From Rhizobium cauense (GTDB lineage Bacteria > Pseudomonadota > Alphaproteobacteria > Rhizobiales > Rhizobiaceae), in the NCBI RefSeq assembly GCF_019511525.1, contig NZ_JAEUAT010000024.1, positions 33,015 to 97,014 of the forward strand: a stretch of 64,000 nt of DNA, given 5' to 3'. Position numbers and translations under genes: made by a program. Below are positions 35,346-43,934 of this stretch, one piece after another. Each line of letters starts with the position of its first letter. Position 1 is the stretch's first letter. Under the pieces are notes generated by a model. That model was not told the DNA's origin. It made no database searches and saw nothing but the letters and a program-made list of their open reading frames with translations.

Positions 35346-36800
35346 TCAGACCCCCGTCGCCGGAATGCCCGAGCGCTCGACCTTGCGGGGCGCGACGAGT
35401 TCCTTCCATGTCGACAGCGCCTTGTTGACCGCCTGGAACGGCTCGCGCTTGACGAACTGGCCGTGCCCTTCCTTGGTCTTGACGGTGCTCTCCTCGATCG
35501 CGACTTCGCCGCGTGTCAGCGTGTAGCGCGGCAGGCCGGTGACCTCTTTGCCTTCGAAGACGTTGTAGTCGATCGATGATTGCTGCGACTTGGCCGATAT
35601 CGTCTTCGAACGCTTCGGATCCCAGACGACGATATCGGCATCGGCGCCGACGAGGATGGCGCCCTTTTTCGGATAAACGTTGAGGATCTTGGCGATGTTG
35701 GTCGAGGTGACGGCAACGAACTCGTTCATCGTCAGGCGGCCGGTATTGACGCCATGGGTCCACAGCATCGGCAGCCGGTCTTCCAGGCCGCCGGTACCGT
35801 TGGGGATCTTGGAGAAGTCGCCGACGCCGAAGCGCTTCTGGTCGGTGGTGAAGGCGCAATGATCCGTCGCCACGACCGAGAGCGAGCCGGATTGGAGGCC
35901 GGCCCAGAGGCTGTCCTGGTGCCGCTTGTTGCGGAAGGGCGGAGACATGACGCGGCGGGCGGCGTGGTCCCAATCCTTGTCGAAGTATTCGCTTTCGTCG
36001 AGCGTCAGATGCTGGATTAGCGGCTCGCCATAGACGCGCATACCTTTCTGGCGGGCGCGGCGGATCGCTTCGTGCGCCTGCTCGCAGGAGGTATGCACGA
36101 CATAGAGCGGGACGCCAGCCATGTCGGCCAGCATGATGGCGCGATTGGTTGCCTCGCCTTCCACCTCGGGTGGGCGGGAGTAGGCGTGCGCCTCAGGGCC
36201 GTTGTTGCCTTCGGCTAGAAGCTTTGCCGTCATCGACGCGACGACGTCGCCGTTTTCGGCATGGACCAGCGGCAAGGCGCCGAGTTCCGCGCAGCGCTGG
36301 AAGGAGGCGAACATCTCGTCGTCGTTCACCATCAAGGCGCCCTTGTAGGCCATGAAGTGCTTGAAGGTGTTGATGCCCCTGTCCTTGACGACGGTCTCCA
36401 TCTCGTTGAAGACGCGCTCGTTCCAGCCGGTGATCGCCATGTGGAACGAGTAGTCGGCGTTGGCGCGACTGGTCTTGTTGTCCCACATCTGCAGTGCTTC
36501 GAGCAGCGACTGCTCCGGTCCCGGCAGGCAGAAATCGACGACCATGGTCGTGCCGCCCGCAAGGCCCGCGCGCGTGCCGCTCTCGAAGTCGTCGGAGGAA
36601 TAGGTGCCCATGAAGGGCATTTCGAGGTGAACGTGCGGGTCGATGCCGCCGGGCATGACATAGCAGCCCGTCGCATCGAGCGTCTCCGAGCCGGAAAGGT
36701 TCGGGCCGATCTCGACGATCCTGCCGCCCTCGATCTTCACGTCCGCCTTGTAGGTCAGGTCCGCGGTGACGATGGTACCGTCCTTGATGACTTTGCTCAT
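35346..36800 (-). CDS. hydA: Dihydropyrimidinase / D-hydantoinase
   Basis: A 484-residue cyclic amidohydrolase. The metal site is visible as GGIDPHVHLEMPF (His-x-His), the carbamylated Lys in HFMAYKGALMVND, PLVHAENGDVV, VVHTSCEQAHEAIRRA and VATDHCAFTTDQK (Asp). These match bacterial dihydropyrimidinases, which open dihydrouracil and dihydrothymine to N-carbamoyl-beta-alanine derivatives. Length is normal. It is the second step of the reductive pathway; preTA at 45-48 kb encodes the first, and the hydrolase upstream the third. A terminator-like hairpin separates it from that hydrolase gene. Confidence 0.94.
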   Translation of the reverse strand: MSKVIKDGTIVTADLTYKADVKIEGGRIVEIGPNLSGSETLDATGCYVMPGGIDPHVHLEMPFMGTYSSDDFESGTRAGLAGGTTMVVDFCLPGPEQSLLEALQMWDNKTSRANADYSFHMAITGWNERVFNEMETVVKDRGINTFKHFMAYKGALMVNDDEMFASFQRCAELGALPLVHAENGDVVASMTAKLLAEGNNGPEAHAYSRPPEVEGEATNRAIMLADMAGVPLYVVHTSCEQAHEAIRRARQKGMRVYGEPLIQHLTLDESEYFDKDWDHAARRVMSPPFRNKRHQDSLWAGLQSGSLSVVATDHCAFTTDQKRFGVGDFSKIPNGTGGLEDRLPMLWTHGVNTGRLTMNEFVAVTSTNIAKILNVYPKKGAILVGADADIVVWDPKRSKTISAKSQQSSIDYNVFEGKEVTGLPRYTLTRGEVAIEESTVKTKEGHGQFVKREPFQAVNKALSTWKELVAPRKVERSGIPATGV

Positions 36801-36855
36801 GATCAGTTCCCTTGCATTGATTGCTCGCGGCTCTTCGTCCGCTGGTAAAAGAAAA

Positions 36856-36873
36856 GGCGGGGATGACCCCGCC
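36856..36873 (-). terminator. Terminator-like hairpin between the hydrolase gene and hydA
   Basis: A 7-bp GC stem (GGCGGGG / CCCCGCC) with a 4-nt loop begins 6 nt past the hydrolase stop. On the minus strand it is followed by TTTTCTTTTACC. It could end the hydrolase transcript or attenuate expression into hydA, which starts only 56 nt further on. Confidence 0.7.
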
Positions 36874-36878
36874 CTTGA

Positions 36879-38132
36879 TTATGCAACGATTTCAGCGGTC
36901 TCGACGACGGCGTGGAAGAGGACGTCAGCTCCAGCCGTTGCCCACTCCTTGGAGATGTCCTCCGCCTCGTTGTGCGAGAGGCCGCCGACGCAGGGGCACA
37001 TGACCATGGTCGTGGGGGCGACTTTTGCCGTCCAGCAGGCATCGTGGCCGGCGCCGGAGATCAGGTTCATGTGGCTGTAGCCGAGCCGATCGGCAGCGTT
37101 CCGTACGCGGGAAACCAGCGTCGGGTCGAAGGTGACGGGTGCAAAGTGGCCGATCGCCTCGATCGCGCAGCCGACGCCGAGCGCTTCACAGATGGCAGGC
37201 GCTTCGGCCTCGATCCGGGCGCGCATGCCGTCGAGCTTGGCTTGATCCGGTGAGCGGATGTCGACGGTGAAGACGACCTTGCCCGGCAGGACGTTGCGGG
37301 AGTTCGGGGTAAAGAACACCTGGCCTACGCCGCCGACGGCGCCCGGCTGGTTCTCCATCGCCACGGTCTGCACCATTTCCATGATGCGCGACATGGCAAG
37401 CCCGGCGTTGACGCGCATGTTCATCGGCGTTGAGCCGGTGTGCGCTTCCCTGCCGGTCAGCGTGAATTCGAGCCACCAGAGGCCCTGACAGTGCGTGACC
37501 ACGCCGATCTGCTTGTTCTCGACCTCGAGGATCGGGCCCTGCTCGATGTGATACTCGAAATAGGCGTGCATCTTGCGTGCGCCGACTTCTTCATCGCCGA
37601 CCCAGCCTATGCGCTTCAGTTCCTCGCCGAAGGTCTTGCCTTCGGGATCCTTGCGGTCATAGGCATATTCCAGCGTATGAACACCGGCGAAGACGCCGGA
37701 GGCGAGCATGGCAGGCGCAAAGCGCGCACCTTCCTCGTTGGTCCAGTTGGTGACGACAATGGGGTGCTTGGTCTTGATGCCGAGGTCGTTCATCGTACGG
37801 ACGACTTCGAGCGCGCCAAGCACGCCGAGGACGCCATCATACTTGCCGCCGGTCGGCTGCGTGTCGAGGTGCGAGCCGATATAGACGGGCAGGGCGTCTG
37901 GATCGGTGCCGGGACGGGTTGCGAACATCGTGCCCATCTTGTCGATGCCGAGCGTCATGCCTGCGTCTTCGCACCATGTCCTGAAGAGGCTGCGCCCCTC
38001 GGCATCGGAATCCGTCAACGTCTGGCGGTTGTTGCCGCCAGCAATGCCCGGGCCGATCTTTGCCATGTCCATGAGGCTGTCCCAAAGACGGTCCCCGTTG
38101 ACGCGCATGTTCTCGCCTGGTGCTGCCACCAT
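36879..38132 (-). CDS. Zn-dependent M20-family hydrolase (beta-ureidopropionase / N-carbamoyl-amino-acid hydrolase type)
   Basis: A 417-residue amidase of the HyuC/AllC group. Metal and catalytic elements are IGSHLDTQPTGGKYDGVLGV (His, Asp), TNWTNEEGARFAPAM (Glu-Glu), YFEYHIEQGPILE and, near the end, ISGAGHDACW. In this context it probably hydrolyses N-carbamoyl-beta-alanine to beta-alanine, CO2 and NH3, the third step of reductive pyrimidine breakdown. Allantoate amidohydrolase and L-carbamoylase are close relatives and cannot be excluded. I chose the ATG at 38132 with AGGA upstream; a GTG at 38147 is possible. Confidence 0.87.
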   Translation of the reverse strand: MVAAPGENMRVNGDRLWDSLMDMAKIGPGIAGGNNRQTLTDSDAEGRSLFRTWCEDAGMTLGIDKMGTMFATRPGTDPDALPVYIGSHLDTQPTGGKYDGVLGVLGALEVVRTMNDLGIKTKHPIVVTNWTNEEGARFAPAMLASGVFAGVHTLEYAYDRKDPEGKTFGEELKRIGWVGDEEVGARKMHAYFEYHIEQGPILEVENKQIGVVTHCQGLWWLEFTLTGREAHTGSTPMNMRVNAGLAMSRIMEMVQTVAMENQPGAVGGVGQVFFTPNSRNVLPGKVVFTVDIRSPDQAKLDGMRARIEAEAPAICEALGVGCAIEAIGHFAPVTFDPTLVSRVRNAADRLGYSHMNLISGAGHDACWTAKVAPTTMVMCPCVGGLSHNEAEDISKEWATAGADVLFHAVVETAEIVA

Positions 38133-38224
38133 GTCCAAAATCCTCACCTGTTTTCTGCGGCCATGTTATTCACATGTCCGCCTGTTCCCGTGGTCAGTAT
38201 CCGTGCGCGCTTGTTTGTTTTATT

Positions 38225-38307
38225 AGCGCCGGAAAATCGCCAGTTGCCTTTGTTTAGCATCTGATCGATAATTTGACCGATTGGTAAACATTACAACTTC
38301 CGGCGCT
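38225..38307. repeat. 10-bp inverted repeat flanking the RutR-like box
   Basis: AGCGCCGGAA (38225-38234) and TTCCGGCGCT (38298-38307) are perfect complements 63 nt apart. They bracket the RutR-like operator in the divergent region between the hydrolase gene and rutR. They might hold a looped promoter region or form a transcript hairpin. Confidence 0.45.
38273..38288. promoter_or_regulatory. RutR-like operator
   Basis: TTGACCGATTGGTAAA matches 13 of 16 positions of the E. coli RutR site TTGACCATTTGGTCAA as I recall it, including both inner half-sites TTGACC and TTGGT. It lies between the divergent hydrolase and rutR genes and so could control both. Confidence 0.7.
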
Positions 38308-38435
38308 GGGCTCAAGACGAAAATCAGGAAAAATACAGACAAAATTACCGGCATCTGCTGATTTTTGCGGCAAGGTGTCATGCTTGCCCAATCTTGAGTG
38401 AAACGGTTGAATTTGAAGGGGAAAACAAGGTCGAC

Positions 38436-39092
38436 ATGACAATCCCGAGAGCAGCCAAAACCCAGCGGCGCACGCGCATTCAGGAAGAGAAGGAAGAGCA
38501 GATTCTCGAAGCCGCGCTCGATGTGTTTTCGGTCAGCGGTTTTCGCGGTTCCACGATCGACCAGATCGCCGAAGTCGCCGGCATGTCGAAGCCGAACCTG
38601 CTCTACTATTTTCGCACCAAGGAAGCGATGCATCGGGCGTTGATCGACCGTGTGCTCTTCACCTGGCTTGAGCCGCTGAGGGCCTTCGACGCCGACGGCA
38701 ATCCTGAGAGCGAGATCCGTAGCTACATAAGGCGCAAGCTCGAAATGGCGCGCGATTTCCCGCGCGAAAGCCGGCTCTTTGCCAACGAGATGCTGCAGGG
38801 GGCGCCGCATGTCGAGGACGAGCTGAAGGGGCCATTGAAGCAGCTGGTGGATGAGAAGGCAGAAGTCATCCGGGCCTGGGCGAAGGCTGGCAAGATCGCC
38901 AAATGTGATCCTTACCACCTGATCTTCTCGATCTGGTCGACGACACAGCACTATGCCGACTTCGATGTTCAGGTGAGAGCAGTGCTTGGACAGGAGCACG
39001 CAGGCGCCGGCCGCTTCGAGGACGCTGCGCGCTTCCTCGAGCAGCTGTTCATCGACGGGCTGAAGGTCAAGCCGGTGCCGAGCGCTTCATGA
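38436..39092 (+). CDS. rutR: RutR-like TetR-family regulator of pyrimidine catabolism
   Basis: A 218-residue TetR-family protein. The HTH region is ILEAALDVFSVSGFRGSTID then IAEVAGMSKPNLLYYFRTKEA, and the ligand domain contains YIRRKLEMARDFPRESRLFA, APHVEDELKGPLKQLVDEKA and YHLIFSIWSTTQHYADFDVQ. The latter segments closely parallel E. coli RutR (for example LIFMIWASTQHYADF), which binds uracil and thymine. It probably represses the divergent hydrolase/hydA genes and preTA in the absence of pyrimidines. AAGG precedes the ATG at 38436; a TTG at 38394 is less likely. Its last six bases overlap the convergent phytochrome gene. Confidence 0.85.
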   Translation: MTIPRAAKTQRRTRIQEEKEEQILEAALDVFSVSGFRGSTIDQIAEVAGMSKPNLLYYFRTKEAMHRALIDRVLFTWLEPLRAFDADGNPESEIRSYIRRKLEMARDFPRESRLFANEMLQGAPHVEDELKGPLKQLVDEKAEVIRAWAKAGKIAKCDPYHLIFSIWSTTQHYADFDVQVRAVLGQEHAGAGRFEDAARFLEQLFIDGLKVKPVPSAS

Positions 39093-41660
39093 TGTGGCGG
39101 CTGGCATGATCCGGCCGAGCAGGGAAGCGACACTTTCGATCGTGTAGGGCTTTTGAAGCAATTCAACGTCAGCCGCGCTGCCGGCCCGGACCATGGCTTC
39201 GCCGTATCCTGTCGCGAAGATCAGACGTATCGATTTCGCCCTTAGTTTTGCCGCCACGGGCTCGCTGGTCTCGTCACCGAGATGCACGTCGAGCACTGCA
39301 AGGTCGAAATTCCGCTCTTCGATGAGCTCCAGTGCGTGGGCGACATTCGACGCCAGCGCCACCTCGGCAGCACCGAGCTGGAGGAAAATATCCTCGCCAT
39401 CCATTGCGATAACCAGATTGTCTTCCACCAGCAGGATCTTCATATCAGCGAGCGGTTGCTTGGCGATCTGTGTCAGGACCTCCTGGGTGCGCTCGTGATG
39501 GCGACTGGGTACGGTGGAAACCGGCCCGGTGGCAAAGGTTACGAATTTCGCCGGAATGGTGAAATGCGCGCGCAGTCCGGCCGGATCGTAAATTACGTCG
39601 GCCTTGCCGCCGAGGTCGTAGGGGATCGAACGGCGGATAATGGTCGTGCCGAAGCCTTGGCGTTTCGGTTCACGAACCGGTGGGCCATCGCTTTCCTGCC
39701 AGTCGACCAGGAGATTTCCAGCTTCGTCCTTTCTCCAGGACGCTGCAACGGTGCCGCTGTCGCTGAGGCTGCCGTACTTGGCGCTGTTTGTCACAAGCTC
39801 GTGGACGACCAATGCGGTCGTTGAGAAAGCCTGTGGCGCCAGAAGTGCTTCGCCGCCATGCATGACAATACGGGCGGCATTCTTGCCGAGATAAGCGGCC
39901 GCCTCTGCGTGAAGCAACGAGCGCAGCGAAGCGGGCGCCCAGTGGTCGCGGGTGATCTGGTCGTGCGCTCGCGCAAGCGCCTGTATACGGCCCTCAAGGT
40001 GGTCGACGAAATCGGACACGTGCTCTGTCGTGCCTCGCGACTGGCGGACCAAGCCGTTGATGAGGCCGAGAATGTTGCGGACACGGTGGTTCAGTTCCGC
40101 GATCAGGATTTCCTGCCGCTCACTGGCCTGCTGGCGAACGGCGTTGGCTTCGTCGGTCAGCCGAAGCACGACCTCTATCAACGTCACGCGAATGGTTTCG
40201 GCGACGCTGCGTTCGGCTGGTGCGAAGGGCAGGGACCGACCGCGGACCAACTCCGACCAGGTCTCGAAGCTCTTTCTCGGTGTTAGCCGAGGGCCATTTG
40301 GGCCATATTCCAAGGGCTTGTGCGGATCGCCTGCCCAGCGAACGGTGCGGACAATCTCCTGCCGGAAAAGAACGACGTAATCCCGGGGTGATCGGGAGAT
40401 CGGAATGGCAAGGAAGCCGGCGACGATGCTGTTGGGGTCAGCATCAGACCAGAAGCTCGCAATGTGGTCGGTTGCAAAAACACGGCCGGAAGCATTGCGA
40501 TTGAGCAGCCGAACCAAAGCCGCGAACTGGGTTTGTGACGGCGTGATCCCCGTCAGTGCTGAGCGGCCGTTGATCCAGACGCCGATGCCATCGGCAGGGA
40601 TGGCATCGGCAAGCGCTTCGATGAGCCAGGTCGGATCGTCAAGCAGGCTTGCATTGTCGGCAACGGAGGTCAGCAACCTGTCTGAAATGCGCCGGGCCTT
40701 GGTCTCGAAGTCCAGCGCCAGGCGACGCTCGCGGCTTTCCAGCCGCGATGCAAACATCTGACCGAACAGTTCCGCCGTCGTGCGCCGCTCGAAGGAGGGC
40801 AGGCGAGCGGAGTAGTGGTGGCAGGCGAACAGTCCCCACAGCTTGCCGTCGACCACAATCGATATCGAAAGGGAGGCGCCGACCCCCATGTTCTTGAGAT
40901 ACTCGATGTGGATCGGGGAGACCGAGCGCAGGATCGACATGGAAAGGTCGAGCGGTCGGCCATGTTCGTCCAGTTCGGGCAGGATGGGTACGTTCGGTGC
41001 ATCAATGTCGGCGATGATGCGAAAGAGATTGCGGATGTAGAGCGCGCGGGCCTGAACCGGGATATCCGAGGCCGGATAGTGAAGGCCGAGGAATGAGCCG
41101 ATCCCTGCGCGAGCCGCTTCAGCAACGACCTCGCCCGATCCGCTGTCATCGAAACGGTAGACCATGACGCGATCGAAGCCGGTCAGAGCTCGCGCCTGCC
41201 GGGCGCCCTCTCTGAAGAACGCCTCCAGTGTGTCGGCCTGGTCGAGCCGCGCCATCATGCTGCGGATCGACATCGTCGAACCACCCTGAGTGCCATCCTG
41301 CGACGGCTCGGCCTCGATCACAACCTGACCATCACTGATGTGAATTGCTATGTCGAAGATCGGCCCATTTTCCGACAGTGTCACCCCGAAGAGCCGCTCC
41401 ACGACGTCAGGGCCGCGCATGATCGTCAGGCGGTTACGCAGGACGTGCATGGTTGGGGAATGAATGATCTTCGATATCGGCTGACCGAGCACGTCATGGT
41501 GAGAGATGCCGATGAACTGCTCCAGATTTGCGGATGCTCGCACGACCAGCCAATCAGTGGAGGCAACGATCAGAAATCCGAATGGCTGAATCGCCCCCAG
41601 TCGGTGAATGGGTTCGCGGTCGCAGTTGGTCAGATCGACCTTTTCACTGGGCTCGCTCAC
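39087..41660 (-). CDS. bphP: Bacteriophytochrome hybrid sensor kinase (PAS-GAF-PHY-HWE kinase-receiver)
   Basis: An 857-residue photoreceptor kinase. Cys13 in LTNCDREPIHRLGAIQPFG is at the biliverdin-attachment position; the usual GAIQPHG is GAIQPFG here. The GAF domain has HYPASDIPVQAR (194-205) and the chromophore-pocket His in FACHHYSARLP. The PHY tongue motif is PRKSFETW (461-468). The kinase is HWE type with His525 in AELNHRVRNILGLINGL, followed by a receiver (KILLVEDN, VLDVHLGDE, LLQKPY). The GTG start overlaps the stop of the haem oxygenase gene (GTGA), so chromophore supply and apoprotein are coupled. The kinase-receiver fusion resembles Agrobacterium Agp2-like phytochromes. Confidence 0.92.
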   Translation of the reverse strand: MSEPSEKVDLTNCDREPIHRLGAIQPFGFLIVASTDWLVVRASANLEQFIGISHHDVLGQPISKIIHSPTMHVLRNRLTIMRGPDVVERLFGVTLSENGPIFDIAIHISDGQVVIEAEPSQDGTQGGSTMSIRSMMARLDQADTLEAFFREGARQARALTGFDRVMVYRFDDSGSGEVVAEAARAGIGSFLGLHYPASDIPVQARALYIRNLFRIIADIDAPNVPILPELDEHGRPLDLSMSILRSVSPIHIEYLKNMGVGASLSISIVVDGKLWGLFACHHYSARLPSFERRTTAELFGQMFASRLESRERRLALDFETKARRISDRLLTSVADNASLLDDPTWLIEALADAIPADGIGVWINGRSALTGITPSQTQFAALVRLLNRNASGRVFATDHIASFWSDADPNSIVAGFLAIPISRSPRDYVVLFRQEIVRTVRWAGDPHKPLEYGPNGPRLTPRKSFETWSELVRGRSLPFAPAERSVAETIRVTLIEVVLRLTDEANAVRQQASERQEILIAELNHRVRNILGLINGLVRQSRGTTEHVSDFVDHLEGRIQALARAHDQITRDHWAPASLRSLLHAEAAAYLGKNAARIVMHGGEALLAPQAFSTTALVVHELVTNSAKYGSLSDSGTVAASWRKDEAGNLLVDWQESDGPPVREPKRQGFGTTIIRRSIPYDLGGKADVIYDPAGLRAHFTIPAKFVTFATGPVSTVPSRHHERTQEVLTQIAKQPLADMKILLVEDNLVIAMDGEDIFLQLGAAEVALASNVAHALELIEERNFDLAVLDVHLGDETSEPVAAKLRAKSIRLIFATGYGEAMVRAGSAADVELLQKPYTIESVASLLGRIMPAATS

Positions 41661-42196
41661 GAAGCAACGGGCTCCAGTTCCAGCTCCGCTGCACGGCGAA
41701 ACAATCCAAATACCCTGCGGGCGGTGGAGATGGCGTTTTCTGGATCGGCGAGCTCGGCTAAATCGAGGCGGTCCATGAAGACCTTGATACTGCCGCGCGG
41801 ACCATTCGGCGTCAGATATCGAGCGGGCAAGCCCCCCGGCACTGCCTTGGCGAGCATGGCGCCGCCGAGCTTGGATCCTTCCAGCACATAGGCGGCGCCC
41901 CAAAGCTGGGCGTCCCCGTGGAGAGTAAATTGCTGCAGCAGTACCGGTGGTCTTGCCCTGAGGTCAGTCAGGTCTGCCATCAACAGGTCGCGCCGACTGC
42001 GCTCTTTCCAATCCGGAAGATGTTTGTGGATTCCGGCACGCTCCAAGGCAGTCTCCACCACCGGAACAATCCGCGCATGAGCAGACAAGAAGGAAGCGTA
42101 CTGCTGCGGATTTGACAGATCGAAGCGGCCAAAGATTGTGTCTACTTCAGCGTGGCAATCGCTGGTCTGTGCGCGAAGCGCGCTGCGTAGGGGCAT
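41657..42196 (-). CDS. bphO: Haem oxygenase (biliverdin-producing) BphO
   Basis: A 179-residue haem oxygenase. The proximal-His region is MPLRSALRAQTSDCHAEVD (His15), and the distal helix region is GAAYVLEGSKLGGAML, the family's YVLEGS.LGG motif. It cleaves haem to biliverdin, CO and iron, supplying the chromophore of the downstream phytochrome. It is the first gene of the bphO-bphP operon; the 105-nt region upstream shows no named operator. Confidence 0.92.
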   Translation of the reverse strand: MPLRSALRAQTSDCHAEVDTIFGRFDLSNPQQYASFLSAHARIVPVVETALERAGIHKHLPDWKERSRRDLLMADLTDLRARPPVLLQQFTLHGDAQLWGAAYVLEGSKLGGAMLAKAVPGGLPARYLTPNGPRGSIKVFMDRLDLAELADPENAISTARRVFGLFRRAAELELEPVAS

Positions 42197-42301
42197 ACTG
42201 TCGAATTTCCAATGTGTGACGGCCTAAACCTTTGGCAATATTGGAGATATGCTGCACCGTGTCGGTAAATCCAGCCATGGTGAGAATTTTCTTTGCCCGT
42301 G

Positions 42302-43369
42302 TCACCGATGCCAATCGAAGACCGCGCTGGCTGCGGCGCGGGCTTTGGCGTGGCGGTCGCGATAAGCCTGCCGGATCGCCTCTCGTCGTGGTTCCCGCGC
42401 AGGTTCCGGCAAAAGAGCTGATAGCCAGGCCAGCGCGGTCGGGACAAACTCGCCGTTGGCGGGGACCAGCAGATCATGTTCGTCGACCTGCTTCCTGATG
42501 CAGCCGCGGTCGTAGGAAATGACCGCATTTCCAGCGGCTTTCGCCTCGAAGATCACCAGGGGCTGGGCTTCGTTGTCGTAGGTTGTTGGAAAGACAAACA
42601 CGTCGATGTCCCGATAGAACGACACCTTTGCTTCGCCATAGAGCGGGCCACGATAGTCGAGCGCGCAACCCAGGTCGGCAACGGCTGTGTCTATGGTGAA
42701 CCGTTCGACCTTCCCCGCCGGGCCGGCGAGGACCGCTTTGATCTGCAAGCCTTCAGCGCGCGCTTGCCTTGCAAGTGCGATGAAGGTGTCTAGACCCTTT
42801 TCCGGGGTGAGGTTGCTCAGCATGCCAATCGTGAGATGCGTACGATCCTTCGGAATATCGGGCGTTTCCATGGGCATGACGAAGGCGGCGTTGGAAACGA
42901 TGCTGCAACTCGTTCGACGCTGGTAGGTGTCGGTGAAGCGATCCCTCATGACATCGCACGGGAAAATGTGTCGCAGGCGACCGCCGCCGAATGCCAGGGT
43001 GCATCGCATGAGCAACATGGGACGATGGATGTAGCTGAAACTGTGATGATGCAATTCGATGCGATAGGCCAGGAGTCTCGCGACAAGGACGACCAGCGAC
43101 GTGTAGATCAGGCCAAGACCACCGTCGCAGGCAAGGTAGCAGGTCGGCTCGCCGCGCTTGCGATCGCGAAACAGCTGCAGACAGGCGCCAAGCACACGGA
43201 TGAACCTGATGGGGTGCTTGAGCAGCGACAGCTTGCCGGATGGCGGGCCGATGTTGCAAACGGTGACGTTGCCTGCTTCCGAAAGAAGCGTCACCATTTC
43301 CCCGGTCGCGAGCGAAAATCCGTTGAGCGCAGGAGGCAGTTGCCCGATCGCAACAATATGATGTGTCAT
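42302..43369 (-). CDS. GT4-family glycosyltransferase
   Basis: A 355-residue GT-B fold transferase. It has the N-terminal HHIVAIGQLPPALNGFSLAT, the mid-chain IGMLSNLTPEKGLDTFIALA (donor-domain start) and FVFPTTYDNEAQPLVIFEAK, the E-x7-E type motif of GT4 retaining enzymes. The acceptor is unknown; a role in surface polysaccharide is possible. I chose the ATG at 43369 because the conserved N-terminus begins there; upstream in-frame residues are not family-like. It stands alone between bphO and the rhodanese gene, without other polysaccharide genes. Confidence 0.85.
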   Translation of the reverse strand: MTHHIVAIGQLPPALNGFSLATGEMVTLLSEAGNVTVCNIGPPSGKLSLLKHPIRFIRVLGACLQLFRDRKRGEPTCYLACDGGLGLIYTSLVVLVARLLAYRIELHHHSFSYIHRPMLLMRCTLAFGGGRLRHIFPCDVMRDRFTDTYQRRTSCSIVSNAAFVMPMETPDIPKDRTHLTIGMLSNLTPEKGLDTFIALARQARAEGLQIKAVLAGPAGKVERFTIDTAVADLGCALDYRGPLYGEAKVSFYRDIDVFVFPTTYDNEAQPLVIFEAKAAGNAVISYDRGCIRKQVDEHDLLVPANGEFVPTALAWLSALLPEPAREPRREAIRQAYRDRHAKARAAASAVFDWHR

Positions 43370-43452
43370 GCGGGAGGCTACCTCTTTGCGCCTCCCGACT
43401 ATCGCATTGGTATAGGAAAATACAATGTCCCGCTCGCGTGCGGGATCTTGCA

Positions 43453-43866
43453 TCACGCTGCTGCGGTTTCCGGGGCGCTCTCGAATACAAAGTCCTCGTC
43501 GGCCCAACCGGTTATACCGCCGATCATCACCTTCACCTGAAGCCCGAGCCGAGCAAGGCGCAGCGCTGCCTTGTCGGTGCCGTTGCAATGAGGGCCGGCG
43601 CAATAGACGACGAAAAGGGTGTTGGCGGGCCATTCCGACATGCGGTGGGCCGTCATCTTTCCATGCGGCAGGTTGATCGCGCCTGGAATGTGAGAGGCTG
43701 CATAGTGTGCCGGAGACCGGACATCTAGCAATACGAAGTCGCTGTGGCCGGCGGCAAGGGACGCGTGGACATCCCAGCAGTCGGTTTCGAAGGCGAGTTT
43801 GCGGGCATAGTAGCTGGCGGTGGCTTCGGGGGAGGCAGCAGGGGTTTCGGCGACGAAGCTCGGCAT
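43453..43866 (-). CDS. Single-domain rhodanese-like protein
   Basis: A 137-residue rhodanese. It has DFVLLDVRSPAHYAASHIPG (the DVR and HIPGA motifs) and the active-site loop VVYCAGPHCNGTDKAALRLA, where the Cys in YCAGPHC is the expected persulfide-forming residue. It transfers sulfane sulfur or senses oxidants; partner unknown. It is divergent from ftrA with 68 bp between starts, a pairing I have seen in related genomes, suggesting FtrA may control it. Confidence 0.88.
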   Translation of the reverse strand: MPSFVAETPAASPEATASYYARKLAFETDCWDVHASLAAGHSDFVLLDVRSPAHYAASHIPGAINLPHGKMTAHRMSEWPANTLFVVYCAGPHCNGTDKAALRLARLGLQVKVMIGGITGWADEDFVFESAPETAAA

Positions 43867-43934
43867 GACGTTTCCTTTCGGTTCGAGTTGCCGCCGACCA
43901 TGGCCGATGTTATGGCTTGGCGAAATTGGCCATA

